Assembly: GCA_019649035.1 (NCBI GenBank)
Contig: BMAT01012988.1
Coordinates: 634,289 to 668,264 of the forward strand
DNA length: 33,976 nt
Direction: 5' to 3'
Origin: Elysia marginata
Taxonomy: Eukaryota; Mollusca; Gastropoda; Plakobranchidae
How positions within the stretch are numbered: position 1 is the first letter of the stretch; the number at the start of each line of letters is the position of its first letter. The notes beneath the pieces are model-generated. The model made no database searches and was not told the DNA's origin. It saw only the letters and a program-made list of their open reading frames with translations. A program made the translations under genes and the position numbers. This document shows, piece after piece, positions 22,269 through 32,789 of the stretch.

Positions 22269-22571
22269 GGTTAGGTTGTTTGAATTTTAACGTCTTTTTT
22301 CAACTACAAGGTTATATCATAGACAGCGCTTGGGACGATTGAAAGCGTGCTGCCACACTGTGATGTAAGGAGCGCTTGCATTCATTACACCCAGTCACAT
22401 TATCCTGATACCGGGCCGACCAGACTTAGCACTAAATCCATCATGCCAGACACTAGGCGGATCAGCTGCTAATACCAATTTTAAAGTTCTTGGTTTGACT
22501 CGGCCGGAGAGCGAGCCCACACCTCCCGATCTCTGAGCGAGTGTCTTACCGCTAGGCCACAGAGCCGGCCT
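22269..22571 (-). mobile_element. tRNA-headed SINE with 10-bp target duplication
   Basis: The insert is flanked by AACAGCATCA at 22259-22268 and 22572-22581. On the minus strand the head carries a perfect A box, TGGCCTAGCGG (22559-22549), and a decayed B-box-like segment around 22518-22506. The body contains the 26-bp core shared with the insert at 7752-7933. The tail lies at the low-coordinate end. The insert is 303 bp, normal for a SINE. Confidence 0.88.
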
Positions 22572-22589
22572 AACAGCATCATAAATCGT

Positions 22590-23129
22590 GTAGGGACTAA
22601 TCACAACACTTTGGACACAGAAAATAAACAAATATTTGTTAAACTGTAGACTCAAACACAATTTATTAACCACAGAAAACAATACAAGTATCAACTTAGC
22701 TAAGAGCTATTTGAGAATTGAGAAAAAATACGCAATCGTAATTTTCTTTTGACTTCTTTCCTTTTTGTTTTAAACTTCTGTAGTTATTGTTCTGTTCTCT
22801 TGTATATACAGGCGTTTTTCTTTTTAATTTTTTTTATGACTAAGAAGATTTAAAGGTTTTACATTAGTTTTTGGGGTAGAAGGATAATTTGTACAATAAA
22901 ACTGCTTAAACGTTGAGAAGTGTTTAGTAATGTCAATAAATAATCAGATAAGAGGTAGAGTGAAGTTTTAAGCGTCACCGAAAACATGGTAGGCTCGTAT
23001 CATTAGAAAGCTATAAATTTGTCGAAAGTCAAAAAGATGTAAAACCCATCTAAAAAATCTCTTTGGTCTTTAGACACCGACAATGCTATCTACAATGGTT
23101 GAGTGCTATATAAAACAACTATTACTGAT
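22590..23129. other. Intergenic stretch, nothing recognised
   Basis: AT-rich with no reading frame or repeat that I can support. Confidence 0.4.
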
Positions 23130-23900
23130 GAACTTATATTCAACTGCGTAGAGAACACACGATCGCACACACTCATACGTAGTGTTAAGATTCTATGTAA
23201 TTTACATGTACATATATTATATCTATCAGTACTATTTTAAATCAGATAACGGAGTGTTTCATATGTTCCCATCCCAAAAGATTGTTTATGGGTGTTTATT
23301 TTCTTAACTTGAAACCTGAGTGGATTTGAACCTCATTTCATTCTTAATTAACATGACTAACACTGACAGAATAATTTTACAATTACATTTAGTTCACTTG
23401 ACACTCAAATAACAACGAAGGATTAAATTACCGATACCGATAACTACAAGCACATGTTGATATTTACAGAGAAGAAATTTACAAAGCCTTGAACACATTT
23501 TTTGGTTGGGCCTACCCATACAGAGAGGTTAATGTACATGAATATTGAATATTCAAATTCGTAGAGAACACAGACTAAAACACTCAATCTGGTTTTTTTC
23601 AAATTTTGGATAGTATATTATACATCTATCAGTACTGGTATCGGAAAAACCCCTTCCGATATTCTCTCCTCAAGCGGTTTCTATGAGTCTTTACTTTTCA
23701 CTTAAAATATCATGGATACAAACCTCCTTTAAGCCTTAGCTGGCGTGATACAAGATAACAGGTCAATTATGATTAAATTTAACTGATCTGACGCGTAAAC
23801 AACAGTATAGGAATAATTTACCGATACCAATACATGCACAAATTACTATTTACATATAAGAAATTTACAACGTCTTGAGGGACAAACTCGATGAGTTTAT
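23130..23900. repeat. Diverged tandem duplication, unit about 400 bp
   Basis: The two halves share ordered anchor words. CGTAGAGAACACA is at 23147 and 23560, CTATCAGTACT at 23223 and 23626, a TTACCGATACC block around 23431 and 23821, and AAGAAATTTACAA at 23472 and 23858. The offset shrinks from 413 to 386 bp, so small indels have accumulated. It lies downstream of the GPCR stop on that gene's strand and may be part of its 3' UTR. Confidence 0.78.
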
Positions 23901-23927
23901 GATTATTTTACATACACAAAAATAAAT

Positions 23928-24045
23928 TTACATAGTGATTGCCTGTTGATAGCCTTGTCTAACTTCTCTCTGGAGATAAACAGAATGACTCCCCAGCAAT
24001 GTCATTTCATCAAGATCTCCGGAGTCCAGATTTAATTTGGTGTTT
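23928..24045 (-). CDS. Candidate terminal exon, unassigned
   Basis: On the minus strand a good acceptor (TTTCTTGTTGCAG, ending at 24046) is followed by a frame open for 38 codons, NTKLNLDSGDLDEMTLLGSH and onward to QQAITM and TAA (23930-23928). It would need a preceding exon ending after two bases of a codon. It lies just past the GPCR stop, but I see no good matching donor in the GPCR exon, only a weak GTATCA. It may be an alternative 3' exon, the last exon of another gene, or chance: a 38-codon open run is not rare. Confidence 0.25.
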
Positions 24046-24278
24046 CTGCAACAAGAAATTATGATGTGTATATTTAAAATGTTACGAGGCGTATCACGAT
24101 GGGCGATTCCAAAGTACTACAGCATCGGTGAATAGAGCTAGTTCTTCGAGAGGGTCTCTATCTTTAATAGAAACACCCAGCTTTGTTAGCAAGTAAGCAA
24201 GAACAAATTGCTCGGCCGTGTGTGAACTCGATGTGAAATTGCCTTGGCAGTTATTGATTTCTGTGATTGTTATGAATG

Positions 24279-25344
24279 TTATTGATGTGTGATGTTAGTC
24301 ATTTCAAATGTCCTAGATTGAAGATCTTTCCTGCATGATCGCCTGCAGCTTAGTAAGTGATACAATTGTCGGCGAAAACGCTGGGCGCTCAGAAAGTACA
24401 AGAAAAAATTGACTGCATGCGAGGAGTCAATGAGAAGGAACTGTATCTGGTCGAACAGCTTCCACCTGGCCTCAGTAAGAGGGTCTCGACGTTCTCCTGG
24501 AGCAGGCTCTCTGTACGCCAAGAGATACACGCAAGATGGCAAAGCTAAGAGGAGGAAGATGGCTGCCGCTAGGATAAGCATTATGGTGATTGACTTCTCC
24601 ACAGCTTCCGCTTCTTTCAACACTCTCTGGTTAGTACCTCTTCTACACCCATTGCCGCCGCTTACAGTGCTATAACCGTTGTTATCGTTGACCAACCGCT
24701 TGCTGCCATCTGCTGTTTTGCCAAATATGTTCCGCCTCTCCCGTCTTGAGCGTACCAGGCCATGCACAATGAGTGCGGTAAGTAGTACTATGCATGAGAA
24801 GGGCAGGAAGAGCGACGCTGTGGAGTTGGTCCAGTACCAGACCGTCTGCCAGAGATCGAGGTACTCGTTGTAAGTCCCACAATGATAGCCCGAGTCATCG
24901 GAATCTCTCATCACGTAGTAAACGGAAGCATACAAAATGAAGAGAGCGGTTGCCAGAATTATAACTGATACATGGCAACGGCGTCGCGTTACCACGTAAA
25001 TCTTTTTCAGTGGAAAGCAGACAGCTACATAACGCTCTCCACAGATGAGAACCAGTGTCCAGTTGGCCAGGGACGACAGAAACATGGCCAGAAACATACT
25101 CTTGCAGCCGATTGTCCCCAGGAAGATTTCCCGCCTAGCCAACTGATGGATAAGGAGTTTGTAGCTGATAGCAAGTCCATCGCTTACAGCCAGAACAGAT
25201 ACAAGAAACGTCGCCGGGCTGGAAACAGACATCGTCACGATAGTCAGAAGACAAAGGATGTTTCCAGGAAAACCCAGAGCCCATACCACCCATATGTAGG
25301 AAGCTTTTATATGGGCCGTCACCCGCTGCAACCGTTCAATTTCA
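24279..25344 (-). CDS. GPCR main coding exon (all seven membrane segments)
   Basis: The acceptor on the minus strand is a T-rich tract ending ATGCATACAG at 25345. The exon enters in phase 2, completing Ser21. It runs EIERLQRVTAHIKASYIWVV through TM1-TM7 to FEMTNITHQ and TAA (24281-24279). Confidence 0.9.
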
Positions 25345-25589
25345 CTGTATGCATAGACGAAATCAGAAAAAAAATTGAGCGTTAAGGATGTTTTTACATA
25401 CAAAACAAATTAATGCTATTTGTGTCAATATCAAAATATCAAAAGGCTGCTGCCATCACCACTATTCAAAAACTATAATTAACAACAAAAAAATCAACCA
25501 CCACTATTATCACGACGGACGACAACAACGACGAACACCACCACCAACACCTCTGATGCTACTGCTACTACTACTACTACTACTACTAT

Positions 25590-25630
<41 letters not shown>

Positions 25631-25970
25631 TACTAATACTACTACTACTGTTGCTGCTATATTTGCATCATTTCATGAGTTCCACGGTAAGAAATCGATA
25701 ATAAAACAACAGCTGAAGGTGCCACCTTTCGAATGATTTATCGACCTTCTAAATGTTCTTTAACATATAACTTGATTATGTAAAAAGAGAGAGGAATTGA
25801 TATTAGCGAGCTAGAGAGAGAAAAAGGGAGTGAAAGAAAGAGCGGAGTAAAAGAAGAAGAAAAAAGAAGCGAGAGAAAAAAAATAGAATTAGATGCAGAC
25901 AGGCAGTAATACAGAAACACAAAAAGAGCGAGCAAGGGAGAGAGAGAGGGGAAGAGAGAGACAGAGAGAG

Positions 25971-26027
<57 letters not shown>

Positions 26028-27885
26028 AGAGGGAGCGTAAGCTTAAACAATTTGGATATACACAAGAAGACAGATTTTTTAAAGGAAAAATCTGATAAAA
26101 ACGTTTCCGAAATTGAATTTGATTTTAAATATTAACATCTAAAGCAGAGATTATAATTAGATTAGAACATCCTTTAACTTTCGTGAAGATTCCATAACAC
26201 TTTCATTAGACAAATGTCTAAAATAGACCCATAAATGTCCATTTTCAAAAAACGAACATTTCGTATTTTCATAAAATGACAATCTATAACATAAAAGCCC
26301 TACCATCTATCACCACATGCATGATACGTTTTCAATGCAAAATTTCAGCGTGTGAGCTAAGACATTTCAAGCTGATGGAACAGTACGCTCCCGGAACTCT
26401 TTTGTGCAATGACCCTGTACGAACACGCAGGTGTAAAAAACAAACGAGATTAAACTGTTCAAGTGTTACAATTTTATCGCTCTAAAAACTTTGCTATGAA
26501 GCCGTTCATATTTTTAAAAAATGAGGAAATTTACGAAAATTAATTTGCCAAGATTTAACCATAGAGTTATCAGATTTCAGTGCACAATACTAGAATGATA
26601 AATTGATTTCGGTCTACCAACATAAAATTGCCATGTAAAAAAAATTTCCCACGTTGTAGCGCTTGACAAAAATTTAGCTTTGAAATGAAATAATTTCCCC
26701 CCTGACACTATTTTTTTTTAAAAAAGGAATAACCAGGGAACTCAAAACTAACGATGAGGGAATAATGTGGTGAAACTCTAGTTTACAATTCAAGTTCTGT
26801 GTTAGAACTATTCTTGAATTGATTGTTTTCCCAACCAATGCCCATACAGTCAGTTTCCTCACTCAAACCTTTTTTTATAGGACCAACAGAAAATGGTTCG
26901 CATCTACATCTAGTGTTATCTACCTGTTGGTGCGGAGTAGTGTATCGAAAGTGGTTAAAGAGCTTTTTTGAAAAAGCTGTGTAATATTTTTTTCCTAACG
27001 AGCCCCAAAAAGAAATACGCAATCTGCAAGATGGAATACGGAAGAGATTGTGTTTCCCAAGTTGTGACTTAGATTTTGGTCAGAAACAGTACTATAAGAA
27101 ACAAAATGTCAATAATGCTCATCATTCACCCTATTTTTCGGCATATCGTTTCCACTTGCTGGGTAATGGTCGATACAACAAACAAGTATATACTGAATGC
27201 TCATAAGACCTATTAACATTACAAAGAAAGGGCATATTTATTGCCTTAATCATCTAGCGCTCAAAAATCAATTTGTAAATACAGATTATTTTCTTGTACT
27301 AGTCAAAAACTGTTTAACTAAAACAATTAAAGATAGTTATGGCTAAGTAGTCGTTCTCATTACAAAACTCTGAAAGATAGTTAGGCTATTCGTAAGATTA
27401 ATTGGTATGCAAGATTTAGGCCATAAATAACTGGTCTTCTGACTTATTCATGCGCTTTTTATTCAACACACTAACGTTATCCCTAAAGAGCACTGTAGGG
27501 TACAGTTGGGGAAAGTGGTAAAGCTTGAAAAAAACTTGATAGTAAACATCAAAATAATAATACAGAGAGCCTTACTTGCGTTGGATTTTAAATGATTCCG
27601 TAGTTGTATGTAGCTCTATTTTATTGAAAGTATGAATTCATCAACTTATTACCCTTCATTCCTCAAATTTCAGCCCGATTGCCGACTGGTTGGTGATTAT
27701 ATGTATATGGGATTTAATAAAGAATGGTGTGTTTTCTGGGCGGACTCTAGATCTATACGGGCTGAAACAAACCTTGTGGAATTTTCTCTTACAAAGCAAT
27801 GGTGTAGTAACCAAAGTTCTTACCTGTTCATACCAAGAGCCGAACCAGTGTCATTGAGAGCAAAAAATGTATCGTTGGCCATCAT
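24279..27885 (-). CDS. Orphan class A (rhodopsin-type) G-protein-coupled receptor, two coding exons
   Basis: The model joins 27885-27824 to 25344-24279 and gives 375 residues. The N-terminus MMANDTFFALNDTGSALGMN carries two N-glycosylation sequons (NDT at 4 and 11). Seven membrane segments follow. TM1 has GN (N49) and TM2 LAVSD (D76). TM3 starts with a Cys at 101, pairing with the Cys of GYHCGTYNEY in loop 2, and ends ERY. TM5 contains FLPF. The third inner loop is long and basic, TM6 has LALPS in place of CWxP, and TM7 NFFLY in place of NPxxY. The C-tail is about 30 residues and Cys/Arg-rich. These changes recur in the large lophotrochozoan peptide/chemosensory-like receptor groups, but the ligand is unknown. 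An uninterrupted frame to 25403 also exists; its first 19 codons read through a splice acceptor and are probably intronic. No stop lies upstream of the ATG within its exon, so an earlier start is possible. Confidence 0.9.
25565..25649. repeat. (CTA)n microsatellite in GPCR intron
   Basis: About 85 bp of CTA/ACT units with a few interruptions, 220 bp from the splice acceptor on the intron side. On the gene's strand it reads (TAG)n. A leucine-run frame here is an artefact. Confidence 0.95.
25785..26034. repeat. Long purine tract with (AG)n core in GPCR intron
   Basis: A strongly purine-biased stretch ends in an almost pure (AG)n run at about 25930-26034. On the gene's strand this is a (CT)n pyrimidine tract. 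Frames reading Arg/Glu or Ser/Leu/Phe runs here are not genes. Confidence 0.92.
26040..27820. other. Remainder of GPCR intron, no gene recognised
   Basis: AT-rich with short frames only. Nothing on either strand is supported by homology or paired splice sites. Confidence 0.45.
27824..27885 (-). CDS. GPCR first coding exon (N-terminal ectodomain)
   Basis: The exon as a whole is 27917-27824. It is bounded by acceptor CTTTCTTCTCTGCAG and donor AACAG|GTAAGA, both strong. Coding begins at paired ATGs (27885 and 27882); the second has A at -3 and G at +4. It encodes 20 residues with two NDT sequons and ends after two bases of a codon, exactly the phase needed by the exon at 25344. The 32 bases before the ATG are 5' UTR if the start is here. 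Confidence 0.78.
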
Positions 27886-27929
27886 GGAGACTGTCCCTTG
27901 ATGAAGGTCAACTAGTCCTGCAGAGAAGA

Positions 27930-28690
27930 AAGACTAAATTAATGGTAACAGAGGCTTAAAATATTTGTTGATATATTGGTGACATTGTCAAATATGTGAA
28001 TTATTTACGTTGTTGCACAGACATTATTGGGAAAGTATTTACAGAGCAGACTCTTGGCAAAGCAGCCAACAGCTAACAAAATTATGGAAGAAGAAAGAGA
28101 AGCGGAAAAAACATAGTAAACAGTTTGAATACCGCACACAGTTTAACATCAATTGTAACAATTATGCGATAATTAACCTTTCTTAATCATAACTAAAGGT
28201 AACGTATTCTCATTCAGCATTCTCAACAAAAGCTAGAAGGGTAAAATTGTGTATAATATATTATACCACAAACAAACAAAAATACCAAAAACCTTTAGGG
28301 TCAAAGTTTTGTTGGAATCACTTGCCATGGATTGGTTCATCTACATGGTAGCGAAATTAAAGATAAAACAAATATAATACCGAGGACTGGGGAAAACACG
28401 ATCACGCCAACACTGCAGGTTTCAAAACGTATTTTGTCAATACTATCAATATATTACCAGCAATGTGTTATTTTTAACGCAGTGGTACAAGTTCAAAGCT
28501 AAAATAAAGTACTTATCAACGAAGGAGAAATGCGTTTATCTCCTAAGTTAGAAGTCAACTTTTTAGCAAGACAGCCGTATGACAATGACAATTTCATTTG
28601 AGGTCCAAACTACTGTCCTGTCTGGTTGTGTTACTGAAAAAGAAAAATGGCTTTACAACCCAGCGTAGCCTATAAAATGTAAAACAACCT
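27930..28690. other. Upstream of GPCR coding exon, nothing recognised
   Basis: The good acceptor at 27918 implies at least one non-coding (or coding) upstream exon on the minus strand. I could not locate it. Confidence 0.35.
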
Positions 28691-28699
28691 TAGTGGATA

Positions 28700-28935
28700 G
28701 CTAATTTGTCGTGACCTGCCGACAGAAACCGATTTGTATCTGTCACGCAAAGGCCGAGAAAACGGTCGTCTGGAATATTCTGAGAATCCCCGACCCAGAC
28801 CCTCCGAACAGGGATGAGCTAGGACTTGAGACCAGGGCTTAGATCAGCAGCCTAAGCTTACAAAGTCTACACTTTATCCCTCACCTCACTTAGTAGTTCC
28901 TACCCCCAGGGACCACCACCAGGGAAACTTGTTAG
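28700..28935 (-). mobile_element. Possible decayed tRNA-derived SINE
   Basis: This block is more GC-rich than its surroundings. On the minus strand, GGTCTCAAGTCC (28833-28822) is close to a B box. It is preceded at about 40-60 nt by a degenerate D-arm-like stretch (GAGGGATAAAGTGTAGAC). No target duplication was found. Confidence 0.4.
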
Positions 28936-28939
28936 CAAA

Positions 28940-30280
28940 CTACCCCTTTTTGAAGAGCTAGAATAGTTTTACTTGGCCTCCCCAACGCCCTTTCTCTTTA
29001 GAAAAGAAAATTAATAAATTCATAAGAAAGGCTTAGGAAAGTCAGGATAAACAGAACCTTTATGATCAGACATAATCTACAGCTCATCAAAAGACATGGA
29101 AATACCCAGCAGATAAATTCTTTGAGCCCGCGTCGTACTATAATGCCTATAATGTTACCACAGACATTAATGGCTTTTGTGTTACTGCGTATTGGATAAA
29201 CCTTAGGAAGTGGTTTCCCCTTTTTCTAAAACAAGAAGCTTTTGTCGAATCTCTCAAAGATATTGGTGCATTCTCATATAATTTGATGGTTCAAACAGGC
29301 TGAGACATGATTTTGGCTTGCAGGATATTTTTATAGCAGGTTGAAATAAAGGTAATTGTTGTCTCTCCATTCTGGTAGCCTCCTGTGTAAATTGGTTATC
29401 TATATAAATTGATTATCATAGGCCTATAAAAACACTATTTACTAAAACTAACCAGAGCAGTCATAAATCCATTACATGTATTACGTTATATCGTGAAATA
29501 CTCAATAGAATATTTCTAGAAGTGCAGATAATTGACGATCATTGTAAATTCTCGTTTGTGTTGAGTTCTAGTGTTACTTGGTCCTTCTGCAGAATTTCCT
29601 ATACTGCGGACCCATCGTTTAAAACTGTCAGTGCAACAGAGCTTTTTTTCACAAACACAGCCATGTGTTTATGGCCGTGCCTTTGCTTAGGTTTTTTAAA
29701 ATTCGTCTAATTAAACACTAATATTATTGCTAAACGAATCCAGTCTATTGATATATTAGTTAGGTAGGTAAACTTGTTTAAAAAGTATTTCAGTCCGTGC
29801 AACAAAAAATCGTGTGACCTTGCCCCATTACAACTGAAACTTTAAAGAAATGTATCACCACTACAAGTATAATTGATTGCATTACATTTATATTTTAATA
29901 ACTTAAGAGTGGCATAGTTTCAAAATCATGAAAAACCGCTCCCGAAAATCCTCTCTTTCAAAGGCTCTCTTTAATATGTGTAAATTTTAAAAACATATCC
30001 TTACATTTATCAAACTTTTTAGACCTTTTTTTCTCGATATAGCTATAGCAGCATTGAAATACATGTTCAATGTACGGTATAAATGAATTCATGGTTGTAC
30101 ATTGAGCATCATAGTAATGAGATATATGTATTTGCGCTGTATGTATTATATATATATATAACGTAGATCTAAACCTTGGCTGCGATGCCTCAAAACAAAC
30201 AAAAAAAAACACTGTTCATTTTAGCAGTTCGTGTGTGTGTTGGGGTCACTGTGTGTGTTTCCCCTTATGCTGCCAATGTC
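28940..30280. other. AT-rich stretch without recognisable genes
   Basis: Only short frames without domains occur here. A TATATATATATA run lies near 30147. Confidence 0.4.
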
Positions 30281-30289
30281 TAAAACGAA

Positions 30290-30960
30290 CAATGTGATAA
30301 AGAAACTGCTTGAAGGTTTCTTGTTACACTTGGTTCCCGAGGCAAAGGGCCAAGCAAGTTTCTTCCACATAAACCTCTTGCCTCGGATCCGAAGTTTTCT
30401 TTAAATGAGTACTACGTCTTTCGTACTTACTGCTAGAGAGTCAGACTTAGGTTGGAAGAGCGGTTTGGGGGATCGGAATGGGTCCCTGAAGAAACGTTCC
30501 TGATTGCTTTTCTTTCTGAAGGACTCAGCTCTGCGAAGTACAGAATGCACAGCTTGCGGTGTCGCAATATTTTCAGAAGTCCCTTCCTTTCTTCGCAACT
30601 TGCTGTTTCTATTTGTCTCTTAAGGTTCCTCTTTTGCTTTCACAAGGTGCCCATTTTAACTGCCGCTTGAGCTTACGTCTTTTTGGTGGACCTCTTGCTT
30701 GGTATTGCTTGGCTCAAAAGTGTCAGAACAAGTTTTGTTGACAGTTTCACATAAAGAAGCAAGATTGTACACCAACGTACTGTTCTTGATAAGCGAGTCT
30801 ACCTTCAGGGCTATTTCATTATCTATATATTTCATTGCTTCTCTGCATTTGCTGATGGAAAATCAATTCTTTGGTGCTTAGGGGTGGTAAGCTGTCGCAA
30901 TTCCTCGACTTGATCCTCAACTTAAAATCCCTCGACTCTGTGATTTTGTTCCTGGCTTTG
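30290..30960 (-). mobile_element. Degenerate LINE fragment (region between endonuclease and RT)
   Basis: The minus-strand frame at 30598-30401 reads SVLRRAESFRKKSNQERFFR then DPFRSPKPLFQPKSDSL. Its paired basic/aromatic pattern (RRAE..RKK..F..DPF....LF) fits the linker preceding the RT domain of non-LTR elements. Flanking pieces on the same strand continue it with shifts. It has no complete domain. The family assignment is by pattern only, and the ends are approximate. Confidence 0.55.
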
Positions 30961-31189
30961 GTTTTATGATATCTTTTCTGTCTTATACTCGAATACAAGT
31001 ACCGGTCGCTTTTCGACCAAGTGTTGTCGGCACGTTACATCAGCATTGTGCAACACAAGCAAGCTCGTGCCGTGTTTTCCGAGCGCGAAGGATAAAGTCC
31101 AACTGATAGACAATATACCTCCGCCACATTGTTTTGCACGGAGTATCAATAGAACATAGGACAATCTCATCCCTCGTCTAAAGATATAA

Positions 31190-31410
31190 AGTGATTCAAA
31201 CACAGGGTCCAGACACACATTTCCAAGTAAGCTTGAATAAATGGCTTGAGTCCATCGACTTGATCAAGTGGACTTGCCACCTGGAGATGTAGAATCTTAC
31301 TCTTAGGCCCATGATAAACTCCACGGTAAAGGCGAACATCATTGAGTCAATATCCTGGATTCCAGCACCTGTCACATAAACATCAACATGAACATGTTTC
31401 ACAGTCACTC
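31190..31410 (-). pseudogene. Unassigned coding-like remnant
   Basis: Two overlapping minus-strand frames look protein-like: VKHVHVDVYVTGAGIQDIDS followed, after a frame change, by GVYHGPKSKILHLQVASPLD and QVDGLKPFIQAYLEMC. I cannot place them in a family. They lie between two LINE remnants and could be part of either, or of a captured gene. Confidence 0.25.
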
Positions 31411-31429
31411 ATTACACTGAAGTAAAAGT

Positions 31430-32490
31430 GTTAGGTTTCCTCGTGCCATGTCGCTGATGTATACGTTAAAAAGAGTTGGAGCAATAACAGAGCCCTGTGT
31501 TACGCCATTCCTAATTTTTCTCTAGCTTTTATTACCTCCAAAAGCCACATGATATCTTGTATCAGTCACTTCTGTTAGAACTTTGCCAGCTTTACCATTG
31601 GTGCGCCTGCCCAGACCGTGTGATAGGCTGGGGATAGGACTATCAGAACAGCTCCTTCCTTTATTTTCTTTTCAAAACCAGATTCTACAAATGATATCAA
31701 AGCTAGGACTTGTTCTCTTGTGTCTCCATCTGACGGAAAATCCGTTTGTTCGGCTGCTATATTTTATAGGTTTGCATGAGGTGTCATTCTTGTGAGAATT
31801 GTTGTTTACAGTAGTTTTTATAAACAGCACACAAGAGATATCGGTCTGTAGCTAGATGGTTAAGTGGCTGGCTTTCCTGGTTTCAATTACTTTGACATGT
31901 TTCAGGAACTTTGGGTATGTTCGTTAAATAAGCTATTTCAGTCATAGTGGTAGCCGGCCATTCTATTGCAACATAACTTAGGTGTGTAATCATGTCTGGG
32001 CAGATACCGTTGATGCCGGCTGCCTTAACAGTCCCCAATGCATTTGTTCGCCGTGTCCATTTTATCGTCAACTACCAGGGCGGTGAGGAAATTCTTTAGT
32101 ACCATATAGCTTTTGCGTTATAATCTTAGGCTCCTATCACTTTGGTTGTTTGGGATGTGTTTTCCACATTGCTTTATTTCTTTAGCAATTTAGGCTAGAG
32201 TGACAATTGGAGCTGAAATTTCAGGTCTTTAAACAGGGTCTAGTTTTTTTATGGTTTGCCAGACATGTCGACTGGAGTAAGTAAAATCTATATTCTCCAA
32301 AACCTCGATCCATCTATCTTAGCGCCTCTCTTGCACCGGTAGCGAATCGTGTAGTTTATCGGCAATGTTTGGGTTTTAAGTTTTTCCGTATTTTCCTAAT
32401 AGCTTCTTCCGTTCTTCTGACCAGTATCACGAGGCCCTAGCTTGTCTTATAACATGGTGTGTCCTGAGGCAATGGCTGACTAGGGTTTGA
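31430..32490 (-). mobile_element. Degenerate jockey-like LINE reverse transcriptase
   Basis: Minus-strand pieces in several frames run in RT order from high to low coordinates: IDFTYSSRHVWQTIKKLDP, AAGINGICPDMITHL (about 32010), KIPKV-like text, SYRPISLVCC (31853 down), SFVESGFEKK-like text, AVLIVLSPAYHTVW (about 31655-31611), and NGVTQGSVIAPTLFNVYISD (31510 down). In motif A the catalytic Asp is Val and the following AYDTVW reads AYHTVW. Stops and shifts are frequent, so it is dead. The YxDD region is not found downstream. Confidence 0.85.
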
Positions 32491-32672
32491 ACTTCTTGTT
32501 GCCAATCCCAAAATAAAGAGCGCTTTCAGTGCCCATACCATGATGATGTAATGGGATAAAGATGCCTTTTAAAATGTCTAAGTTTAAATCTATATCCAAA
32601 GAAGGCATTTGTCCTTGACCTCCGAATAAAAACTAGTCTGTGAAACAGAATATTTGTTTTTTTTTCCCTAGG

Positions 32673-32782
32673 ACAATTATTATTGTTATTGTTATTATTA
32701 TTATTCATTATTACTATTACTATTCTTCTTATTATTAACACTAAAATTATTAGTATCATTATTATTATTATTATTATTATTA
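32673..32782. repeat. (ATT)n-type microsatellite
   Basis: ATT/TTA units with interruptions. Asn- or Ile-run frames here are artefacts. Confidence 0.93.
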
Positions 32783-32789
32783 GCAATCA

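Noticed and set aside
25345-25403. First 19 codons of the unspliced GPCR frame as its true N-terminus
   Set aside because: They translate a polypyrimidine tract and splice acceptor, and an upstream exon with matching phase exists.
25388-25636. Frame with a long leucine run
   Set aside because: Translated (CTA)n microsatellite.
25738-26135. Frames rich in Ser/Leu/Phe or Arg/Glu on the two strands
   Set aside because: Translated purine/pyrimidine repeat with no domain.
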